NCBI GenBank assembly: GCA_946887085.1
Contig: CAMPKG010000068.1
Location: 1 to 12,051 of the forward strand
DNA length: 12,051 nucleotides
Direction: 5' to 3'
Origin: an uncultured Sphingobacteriales bacterium
GTDB lineage: Bacteria > Bacteroidota > Bacteroidia > Chitinophagales > Chitinophagaceae
The position numbers and the translations under genes were made by a program. Below the pieces are notes generated by a model, which saw nothing but the letters and a program-made list of their open reading frames with translations, did not search any database and was not told where the DNA came from. The number at the start of each line of letters is the position of its first letter. Positions within the stretch are counted from its first letter, which is position 1. This document shows, in pieces, positions 6,449 through 12,051 of the stretch.

Positions 6449-7576
6449 ATGGAACAACTTACAGTAAGTGAAAGGATGAAGCAGGCGCAGGATTTTCTGC
6501 CCATTAACGGCACAGATCACATCGAATTGTATGTAGGCAATGCCAAGCAGGCTGCGCATTTCTATAAAACAGCTTTTGGATTCCAGTCGCTTGCATATGC
6601 CGGTCCCGAAACCGGGGTGCGCGATTGTGCATCGTATGTTTTAAAACAAGGCAAGATCAGACTGGTGCTTACTACCCCGCTGAAGTCTTCCCACCCGATA
6701 TCAGAACACATATTCAAACACGGCGACGGTGTGAAAATACTGGCCCTGTGGGTGGATGATGCATATAAGTCTTTTGAAGAGACAACTAAGCGCGGCGCAA
6801 AGCCATACATGGAGCCCGTTACTAAAACGGACGAGCATGGCGAAGTGAGGATGTCAGGCATTTATACCTACGGCGAGACCATTCACCTGTTCGTTGAAAG
6901 AAAAAACTATACCGGCCCGTTCTTACCGGGTTATAAAGAGTGGACAAGCAGTTACAATCCTTCTGAGGTTGGCTTGTTGTATGTTGATCATTGTGTAGGC
7001 AATGTTGGCTGGAACAGGATGAATGAGACCGTAAAATGGTATGAAGACATCATGGGCTTTTCCAATATTCTACCCTTCGATGATAAGCAGATCACAACCG
7101 AATATTCGGCGTTGATGAGCAAGGTAATGAGCAACGGCAACGGTTACGTGAAGTTTCCGATCAATGAGCCCGCTGAAGGCAAGAAGAAATCTCAGATCGA
7201 AGAATACCTGGAGTTCTATGAAGGCGAAGGAGTACAGCACATTGCAGTTGCTACCAGCGATATCATCTCAACCGTTCGTGAATTGAAGTCACGGGGTGTA
7301 GAGTTTCTTAACACCCCTGATACATATTATGATGATCTTTTCGCACGTGTGGGTAAGATCGATGAGGATATCAAACCTTTGCACGATCTCAAAATACTTG
7401 TAGACCGTGATGAAGAAGGCTATCTGCTGCAGATCTTCACCAAGCCCATAGAAGACCGTCCAACATTATTCTTTGAGATCATACAACGCAAGGGAGCCAA
7501 GAGCTTCGGTGCAGGAAACTTCAAAGCTCTATTTGAGTCAATAGAGCGCGAGCAGGAGAAACGAGGCAATCTCTGA
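6449..7576 (+). CDS. hppD: 4-hydroxyphenylpyruvate dioxygenase
   Basis: The enzyme converts 4-hydroxyphenylpyruvate and O2 to homogentisate and CO2 using Fe(II) in the cytosol, feeding the hmgA product encoded upstream. Two vicinal-oxygen-chelate domains are seen: an N-terminal one (about 20-150, beginning GTDHIELYVGNAKQAAHFY) and the catalytic C-terminal one (about 175-350). The metal ligands fall at H181 (YVDHCVGNV), H264 (VQHIAVATSD) and E343 (FFEIIQRKG). The C-terminal helix that gates the active site is present (GAGNFKALFESIEREQ). I chose the ATG at 6449, giving 375 residues; a TTG at 6422 in frame would add nine residues (ITVLKKQV-type, not conserved in my memory) and would start two bases after the hmgA stop. 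With the ATG start, the gap to hmgA is 28 bases. A terminator follows at once. Confidence 0.95.
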   Translation: MEQLTVSERMKQAQDFLPINGTDHIELYVGNAKQAAHFYKTAFGFQSLAYAGPETGVRDCASYVLKQGKIRLVLTTPLKSSHPISEHIFKHGDGVKILALWVDDAYKSFEETTKRGAKPYMEPVTKTDEHGEVRMSGIYTYGETIHLFVERKNYTGPFLPGYKEWTSSYNPSEVGLLYVDHCVGNVGWNRMNETVKWYEDIMGFSNILPFDDKQITTEYSALMSKVMSNGNGYVKFPINEPAEGKKKSQIEEYLEFYEGEGVQHIAVATSDIISTVRELKSRGVEFLNTPDTYYDDLFARVGKIDEDIKPLHDLKILVDRDEEGYLLQIFTKPIEDRPTLFFEIIQRKGAKSFGAGNFKALFESIEREQEKRGNL

Positions 7577-7600
7577 TTGTCATCACACTGTCAGATATTC

Positions 7601-7631
7601 AAAAAATCTCTAACTCAGTTAGGGATTTTTT
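7601..7631 (+). terminator. Intrinsic terminator of the hmgA-hppD operon
   Basis: A stem of 14 pairs, 7601-7614 against 7618-7631 with one G-U wobble, has a three-base loop and a T tract (six T) built into the 3' arm. It lies 25 bases after the hppD stop. The A tract on the 5' arm would let it work in reverse too, though no minus-strand gene ends here. Confidence 0.85.
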
Positions 7632-7705
7632 GCTTTTTACCAACCAGCAATGTCATATGATTGTCTAACAGTTAAACCTATTTCTTAATCTCTTAAAACT
7701 TATCT

Positions 7706-9211
7706 ATGAGAAACCTTTTACTCTTTCTTGTGGCTTCCCTATGGTCGCTATCGTCTTTTGCGCAAACACCGTGTAATGCCGGCTTTACCTATTCGGCAAA
7801 TGGCCTGAGTGTTACGTTCACCAATACGTCTACACCTGCAAACGGCACACCCAATTTTTGGGTAAATAAGACCCTTCGCCCTACTGTTAATGTTAGTCCG
7901 CAATACGGTTTCTGGGGAACGGTTAACCATACTTATCCCGGTCCTGGAACCTACACGGCCATAGTAAAAATTGAGGTGTATGACTCAATAACGAATACTA
8001 TCCTTTGTTCTGATGCAGACACCCAACAAATAACCGTGACGGCTCCCCCACCACCTCCATGCGCAATATCTATTTCAAAGAGCGCTAATGGCAACACGGT
8101 AACCTTTACTGCTAACAACCTCAGCAACACCCCCGGCATGAGCTATTCCTGGAACTTCGGTGATGGCAATTTTGGCAGCGGATCGCCTGTATCTCATACA
8201 TATGCCAATTCAGGCTTCTACCATGTCACGCTCACAGGGTCATCTTCAAGCGCGGGTTGCAGCAAAACAGACTCTACCAACGTCTCTATCTCGTCTCAGG
8301 GCCCCAACGTCATTTCCGGCGGCATTATCGCGGACAGTACCGTGCAGGATACCTTCAAGGTTTGGCTGATCCAATTCGACTCTACTACCAATAACCTGTA
8401 CGCAGTTGACTCGCAGGTGGTGTACAACTTCCCGACTCAGTATGCGCCTTATGCTTTCTACAACAAACCAGCAGGCCAGTACCGCACCAAAGCCCACCAG
8501 ATAGATGGCCCTTCAAGCGGAACAGGATACGTTCCAACATATCACCTCAACAGCCTCTATTGGAACACTGCTACCCTCATCAACCATACTGGTGGTACCA
8601 GCGCTGGCAAATACATACTCATGCAGACAGGCACTGTTACCAGCGGTCCGGGCTTTATTGGAGGCAATGTTAGCCAGGGCGCCAACAAAGGCACCAGCGG
8701 CGGTATCCAGGGCATGACCATACTCCTCAGAGACCACAACGGCAACTTCGTTAAGTACGCTACTACAGACGCAAATGGCGATTACTCATTTACCGACCTG
8801 CCAACCGGTTCTTACACCATTTACCCCGAAGACGCAGGCTATACAACTACTACTGCGGGCGTCACCCTGATAACCATGAAACCTGTTACCAACAACGTAA
8901 ACTTCGAAAGACTCAACAGCTCCAAAACCATCGTTCCAAAAACTACCGGTATCGAAGAGATCGCTGCAAGTAACGTGGGTATTTATCCCAACCCAAGTAA
9001 TGGCCTGGTGTTCATCGGCACTGGTGCAAACGAACCAAATGCTACAGTTTCCGTAAGCGACATGACTGGTCGCGTCGTGTACAAAAGCAGTTTGGAACTG
9101 CAGTCAGGCAAGGCGTCTATCGACCTTTCTCACCTGCAGAACGGCCACTACATTGTGAACATCCGTACCGCATCTGCTACTTCAACTCAGAAACTCTCTT
9201 TGGAGAAGTAA
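7706..9211 (+). CDS. Secreted PKD-domain protein with T9SS sorting domain
   Basis: The 501-residue protein starts with a signal peptide (RNLLLFLVASLWSLSSFAQ, cut near 20). A degenerate PKD-like module spans about 23-112, with the HTYPGPGTYTA strand at 75-85. A proline run (residues 114-118) links to a canonical PKD module (about 119-195) with SWNFGDGNFGSG and SHTYANSGFYHVTL. Residues about 203-312 form a region I cannot name, starting GGIIADS and containing KVWLIQFDS and HLNSLYWNTATL. A carboxypeptidase-regulatory/SdrD-B-like beta domain follows at about 317-400 (GFIGGNV, ILLRDHNGNFVKYATTDANGDYSFTDLPTGSYTIYP). The type A sorting domain closes the protein (VGIYPNPSNG at 424-433, GRVVYKS, LQNGHYIVNI). 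It is therefore a surface or released protein exported by T9SS; PKD modules usually mediate binding or act as spacers. No catalytic module is visible. It lies between two terminators, so it is likely a single-gene unit, though no clear promoter box was found. Confidence 0.85.
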   Translation: MRNLLLFLVASLWSLSSFAQTPCNAGFTYSANGLSVTFTNTSTPANGTPNFWVNKTLRPTVNVSPQYGFWGTVNHTYPGPGTYTAIVKIEVYDSITNTILCSDADTQQITVTAPPPPPCAISISKSANGNTVTFTANNLSNTPGMSYSWNFGDGNFGSGSPVSHTYANSGFYHVTLTGSSSSAGCSKTDSTNVSISSQGPNVISGGIIADSTVQDTFKVWLIQFDSTTNNLYAVDSQVVYNFPTQYAPYAFYNKPAGQYRTKAHQIDGPSSGTGYVPTYHLNSLYWNTATLINHTGGTSAGKYILMQTGTVTSGPGFIGGNVSQGANKGTSGGIQGMTILLRDHNGNFVKYATTDANGDYSFTDLPTGSYTIYPEDAGYTTTTAGVTLITMKPVTNNVNFERLNSSKTIVPKTTGIEEIAASNVGIYPNPSNGLVFIGTGANEPNATVSVSDMTGRVVYKSSLELQSGKASIDLSHLQNGHYIVNIRTASATSTQKLSLEK

Positions 9212-9231
9212 AAGACCAAATATATAGTTTG

Positions 9232-9259
9232 AAATGGGGCAAGCAATTGCCCCATTTTT
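9232..9259 (+). terminator. Intrinsic terminator after the PKD protein gene
   Basis: A perfect 11-bp stem (AAATGGGGCAA at 9232-9242 with TTGCCCCATTT at 9247-9257) closes a GCAA loop, which is of the stable GNRA tetraloop type, and its 3' arm runs into T residues to 9259. It is 20 bases after the stop codon. Confidence 0.9.
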
Positions 9260-9295
9260 AATGCGTTTTAAGAAAACTTTTTGACTTCAAAATCT

Positions 9296-9303
9296 TATCT
9301 TTG
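9296..9303 (+). promoter_or_regulatory. -7 promoter box for the L,D-transpeptidase gene
   Basis: TATCTTTG is an exact match to TAnnTTTG and lies 29 bases before the ATG at 9333, giving a leader of about 20 bases. No TTG sits at the normal -33 distance; the nearest (9281-9283) leaves only 12 bases. A short AAGG just before the ATG may serve in ribosome binding. Confidence 0.5.
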
Positions 9304-9332
9304 TCTGAATCCCAATTTCTATATCTCAAGGT

Positions 9333-10121
9333 ATGATCAGAAGGCAAACGCTGTTAAAGAGCCTGGTGCTGTGTGCTGTTGTGAGTTTCATGGCTGCCGT
9401 TTCTTTCGCGCAGGATGATGTCCAGACTTTCAGGAACTTCCAGTTCTCATTCAACCGCGTTTCGCAGGCCTGGATGAAGACCAATGATACATTGGCCAAG
9501 GCCTTCAAAGATAAAGGCATGGCCTACCCCCCGTCTGACATCTACATACGCAGCTTCAAGGCGCAGAACGAAATGGAGCTATGGGCGCGTGATAGCGATA
9601 CTGCTAAATACAAACTTGTAAAGAACTACCGTATTTGCGCACTGTCGGGTATTTTAGGCCCTAAGCGCGTGGAAGGCGACAGGCAGGTGCCTGAAGGCTT
9701 CTATTTTATCGAGGACTTCAATCCCAAGAGCGACTTCTATCTCTCGATGCTGCTGAACTACCCTAACTACTCTGATATGGTACTGGGCGATAAGGCTAAA
9801 CCGGGCGGCGATATCTATATCCACGGCGGCTGCGTTACCGTAGGTTGTATGCCTATGACAGATGGCATCATCCAGGAACTCTACACGCTTTGCCTCAACG
9901 CCAAGCTCGCAGGACAGACATACATCCCTGTACACATCTTCCCCACCCGTTTCGACAAGGTTGGGCTGAACTTCCTCGGGAAAGCTTATGCAGGCGACCA
10001 GGATAAACAACGCTTCTGGATCAATCTCAAAGCGGGCTACGACTACTTCGAGAAATACCACAAGATATTGCCGGTGATGTATAGCCCTGATGGCAAATAC
10101 GTAGTAGCTACAAGCAACTAA
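9333..10121 (+). CDS. L,D-transpeptidase family protein (YkuD/YafK-like)
   Basis: The 262-residue exported protein has a basic N-terminus (MIRRQ) and a hydrophobic segment (about 9-26, ending FAQ) that reads as a signal peptide. The YkuD catalytic domain spans about 68-205: GILGPKRVEGDRQVPEGFY at 106-124, LNYPN at 141-145, and the active-site run IHGGCVTVGC at 163-172, with H164 and nucleophile C172. Such enzymes form or cut L,D cross-links in peptidoglycan or attach proteins to it; the EGDxQxPEGFY and NPxSxFxLS pattern is that of the YafK/DpaA-type branch, which in E. coli acts as a murein amidase detaching Lpp. No Lpp is expected in this phylum, so the substrate here is open. An extra Cys (C167) sits within the active-site motif. 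The tail after about 225 (FWINLKAGYDYFEKYHKILP) is a helical extension seen in related proteins. It follows a terminator and precedes the DUF4249 gene by 48 bases. Confidence 0.88.
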   Translation: MIRRQTLLKSLVLCAVVSFMAAVSFAQDDVQTFRNFQFSFNRVSQAWMKTNDTLAKAFKDKGMAYPPSDIYIRSFKAQNEMELWARDSDTAKYKLVKNYRICALSGILGPKRVEGDRQVPEGFYFIEDFNPKSDFYLSMLLNYPNYSDMVLGDKAKPGGDIYIHGGCVTVGCMPMTDGIIQELYTLCLNAKLAGQTYIPVHIFPTRFDKVGLNFLGKAYAGDQDKQRFWINLKAGYDYFEKYHKILPVMYSPDGKYVVATSN

Positions 10122-10143
10122 CCGATATTCAGCTAATTCTCCA

Positions 10144-10151
10144 TATTTTTG
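10144..10151 (+). promoter_or_regulatory. -7 promoter box for the DUF4249 gene
   Basis: TATTTTTG is an exact match to TAnnTTTG, 18 bases before the ATG at 10170. No TTG is found at the -33 position, so the promoter would be weak or would need help; read-through from the transpeptidase gene is also possible because no terminator lies between. Confidence 0.45.
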
Positions 10152-10169
10152 CGCCGTTATTAGTTCTAT

Positions 10170-11084
10170 ATGCGCAAACTCTTTTCCAACAGCGATACCT
10201 TTAAGTTCATAGGTATCGCTGTTGTGCTTATATCCCTGTTCAGCTCTTGTGAGAAAGAAGTCAATGTCAAACTCGATGAAGGCGAATCGCGCCTTGTGGT
10301 GGAAGGCGGTATTGAGACCGGCCAGCCGCCTTTTGTCGCCCTCACAAAATCCATAGGCTACTTTGCCAAAATAGACTTGAGTACGCTCCAAAACAGCTTC
10401 GTGCATGGAGCAAAGGTGACTGTATCCGATGGAACTAAGTCTGTCGTGCTTCGCGAATATACTATTGACACAGCCGGTGGTAATAAATTTAGCTTCTACT
10501 CTGTAAACCTCGACTCCCCAGCCAGCTGGGTAGTGGGTGAAGTAGAGAAGACCTACAAACTTACCGTCGAATATGAAGGCAAGACTTACGAGTCGTTCAC
10601 CAAAATACCCAACCCTACGACACTCGACTCTGTGATCACTGCCGATCCACCATTCACCCCGCAGGATAACCCTGATGTAAAGTTCATCAAGATCTTTTTC
10701 AAAGAGCCGGATACAATGGGCAACTATGTCCGCTACTTTACTAAACGTAATAGTGAGCGTTTCTACCCCGGCCTCAACTCCGTTTATTCCGACGAGCTGA
10801 TCAACGGTACCTATTTCGAAACCACGCTCTCTGCGGGTGAGGACAGGAACAGTACGGTGGGCAGGGACAGCCTTGGTTTCTTTCTGCCCGGCGATACGGT
10901 CATCCTGAAATGGACTGCCATCGACAAAGCCGTGTACGAATTCTATAGTACGTTCGAATATGCTTTGGGCACATTGGGCAGCCCGTTCTCTACACCTATT
11001 AGGGTAAAGTCCAATATCAGCAACGACGCCCTCGGTGTATGGGCCGGCTATGGCTCTATCCACGATACCGTAGTTATTAAATAG
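10170..11084 (+). CDS. DUF4249 family outer-membrane lipoprotein
   Basis: The 304-residue protein has a lipoprotein signal peptide (FKFIGIAVVLISLFSSC) with lipidated C27. The mature start (EKEVNVKL, then SRLVVEGGIETGQPPFVALTKSIGYF) is the usual opening of DUF4249, followed by a beta-rich domain with VHGAKVTVSDGTKSVVL and YKLTVEYEGKTYESFTKIPNP. The second half (KFIKIFFKEPDTMGNYVRYF, VILKWTAIDKAVYEFYSTFE) also fits the family. DUF4249 proteins are Bacteroidota surface lipoproteins of unknown biochemical role, often found next to TonB-dependent receptors. No such receptor lies in the window, so this copy is an orphan here. The length is somewhat short compared with members that I remember at about 270-400. 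The first codons contain a perfect inverted repeat, annotated separately. The gene is followed by about 86 bases before trxB with no clear terminator. Confidence 0.85.
   Translation: MRKLFSNSDTFKFIGIAVVLISLFSSCEKEVNVKLDEGESRLVVEGGIETGQPPFVALTKSIGYFAKIDLSTLQNSFVHGAKVTVSDGTKSVVLREYTIDTAGGNKFSFYSVNLDSPASWVVGEVEKTYKLTVEYEGKTYESFTKIPNPTTLDSVITADPPFTPQDNPDVKFIKIFFKEPDTMGNYVRYFTKRNSERFYPGLNSVYSDELINGTYFETTLSAGEDRNSTVGRDSLGFFLPGDTVILKWTAIDKAVYEFYSTFEYALGTLGSPFSTPIRVKSNISNDALGVWAGYGSIHDTVVIK
10187..10224 (+). repeat. Perfect 14-bp inverted repeat inside the DUF4249 signal-peptide coding region
   Basis: CAACAGCGATACCT at 10187-10200 is exactly complementary to AGGTATCGCTGTTG at 10211-10224, around a ten-base loop (TTAAGTTCAT). 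It begins 18 bases into the coding sequence. No T tract follows, so it is not a terminator. In mRNA it would form a stable hairpin just downstream of the start codon. Confidence 0.8.
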
Positions 11085-11141
11085 TTTTCCACGGCAATAG
11101 CTGTATAGACAGTTAAGAACCAAAAGGCCAGGTTTTTTTCG

Positions 11142-11149
11142 CATTTTTG
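11142..11149 (+). promoter_or_regulatory. Possible -7 promoter box for trxB
   Basis: CATTTTTG differs from TAnnTTTG at one base and ends 21 bases before the ATG at 11171. No TTG at the -33 distance is seen. The call rests on position and similarity to the boxes at 9296 and 10144. Confidence 0.3.
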
Positions 11150-11170
11150 TTCTCCTTTTTAATCATTATC

Positions 11171-12051
11171 ATGGCTGAAGTAGAAAAAGTACATTGTCTC
11201 ATTATCGGTTCCGGCCCGGCCGGTTATACCGCCGCTATATACGCGTCTCGTGCTAACCTGAAACCGGTGCTCTACCAGGGCCTGCAGCCGGGTGGCCAGC
11301 TTACCATCACTACCGAGGTAGAGAACTACCCGGGCTATCCTGAGGGCATTATGGGCCCGCAGATGATGATCGATTTTGAGAAGCAGGCACAGCGCATGGG
11401 CGCTGATATCCGCTGGGGTATGGCCTCTAAAGTTGACTTGTCGAACCGCCCGTATAAAGTAGAGATAGACGAAGAGAAATGGATAGAGGCTGATTCGCTG
11501 ATCATAGCTACAGGTGCATCTGCCAAATGGCTGGGATTGCCTTCCGAGCAGCGCCTGAACGGCCACGGTGTTTCTGCCTGTGCAGTTTGCGATGGTTTCT
11601 TCTTCAAAGGACAGGAAGTAGCCATAGTAGGTGCCGGAGATACTGCCTGCGAGGAAGCGCTGTATCTTTCCAAGCTTTGCAGCACCGTACACATGCTGGT
11701 GCGCCGCGATGAGATGCGTGCAAGCAAGGTGATGCAGCAGCGTGTACTGAACACACCCAACATCAAAGTATACTGGAACAGTGAAACACTGGAAGTGCTG
11801 GGCGAGAACAAAGTGGACAGCATCAAAATACTCAACAACAAAACTAACGAGGAGAGCATCATACCTGTGAAGGCCTTCTTCGTAGCCATAGGCCACGAGC
11901 CCAACTCCTCGCTGTTCAAAGGATGGCTGGATATGGACAATGCAGGATACCTGCTCACACAGCCGGGTACATCCAAAACCAATATCGAAGGTGTGTTTGC
12001 CTGCGGCGATGTGCAGGATAAGATATACCGCCAGGCAGTGACTGCTGCAGG
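11171..12051 (+). CDS. trxB: Thioredoxin reductase (C-terminus cut by window end)
   Basis: This frame is open from the ATG at 11171 to the window edge and gives 293 residues. The enzyme is a cytosolic FAD homodimer that reduces thioredoxin with NADPH. The visible motifs are the FAD-binding GSGPAGYTAAIYASRA (13-28), GGQLTITTEVENYPGYP (41-57), IIATGA (111-116), the redox-active CAVC pair C137/C140 followed by DG, the NADPH-binding GAGDTACEEA (154-163), the phosphate-binding VRRDEMRASK (177-186), and the C-terminal FAD site GVFACGDVQDKIYRQAVTAA (274-293). Only the last 20 or so residues should be missing. Its order is that of low-molecular-weight bacterial TrxB. It seems unrelated in function to its neighbours. 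Confidence 0.95.
   Translation, partial: MAEVEKVHCLIIGSGPAGYTAAIYASRANLKPVLYQGLQPGGQLTITTEVENYPGYPEGIMGPQMMIDFEKQAQRMGADIRWGMASKVDLSNRPYKVEIDEEKWIEADSLIIATGASAKWLGLPSEQRLNGHGVSACAVCDGFFFKGQEVAIVGAGDTACEEALYLSKLCSTVHMLVRRDEMRASKVMQQRVLNTPNIKVYWNSETLEVLGENKVDSIKILNNKTNEESIIPVKAFFVAIGHEPNSSLFKGWLDMDNAGYLLTQPGTSKTNIEGVFACGDVQDKIYRQAVTAA

Noticed and set aside
11085..11136. Possible hairpin (AGCTGT...ACAGTT) between the DUF4249 gene and trxB
   Set aside because: Only six pairs including a wobble, and no T tract directly after it; too weak to call a terminator.
9654..11144. A 496-codon open frame on the minus strand across the transpeptidase and DUF4249 genes
   Set aside because: Both + strand genes have clear families, motifs and signal peptides. 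The antisense translation has no coherent domain or signal, so its length is a by-product of codon use in the real genes.
11159..11982. Two overlapping minus-strand open frames opposite trxB
   Set aside because: The + strand carries an unmistakable thioredoxin reductase with all motifs in order; the antisense frames show no recognisable protein.

Overview
The window looks like a piece of a Bacteroidota chromosome, most likely a Chitinophagaceae-type soil or water organism; the family level is inference. The support is: two secreted proteins ending in type A sorting domains of the type IX secretion system (T9SS), a DUF4249 lipoprotein, -7 promoter boxes of the Bacteroidota form TAnnTTTG, and weak Shine-Dalgarno signals throughout. 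Base composition is even, and I see no insertion sequence, integrase, tRNA, rRNA or CRISPR array. All genes but one lie on the + strand, and no gene-free stretch exceeds about 140 bases.

Layout. 1-167: C-terminal end of an unidentified gene. 263-1471: a DHA1-type major facilitator efflux protein, meeting tail to tail (4-base overlap) with a small minus-strand gene (1468-1677) whose product resembles the end of a T9SS sorting domain but lacks a signal peptide. 1812-2843: a PaaE-like flavin/NAD(P)H reductase with a fused plant-type [2Fe-2S] ferredoxin. 2884-4869: a large secreted protein with a gingipain-like (C25-like) core between two fibronectin III modules, plus a T9SS tail. 4923-5117: a small cysteine-rich lipoprotein followed by a strong terminator.

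5263-7576: the catabolic core, homogentisate 1,2-dioxygenase (hmgA) followed by 4-hydroxyphenylpyruvate dioxygenase (hppD). They form one operon with a well-matched Bacteroidota promoter in front and a terminator behind. Together they take 4-hydroxyphenylpyruvate from tyrosine through homogentisate to maleylacetoacetate; the later steps (isomerase, fumarylacetoacetase) are not in the window.

7706-9211: a secreted PKD-domain protein with a T9SS tail and its own terminator. 9333-10121: a YkuD-family L,D-transpeptidase. 10170-11084: a DUF4249 lipoprotein whose first codons hold a perfect 14-bp inverted repeat. 11171 to the window end: thioredoxin reductase (trxB), cut off near its C-terminus.

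Most of this is ordinary housekeeping and cell-envelope content. The points most worth following are the C25-like protein that seems to lack the protease dyad, the orphan sorting-domain-like small protein, and the hairpin inside the DUF4249 signal-peptide coding region. I found no clear new multi-gene system.
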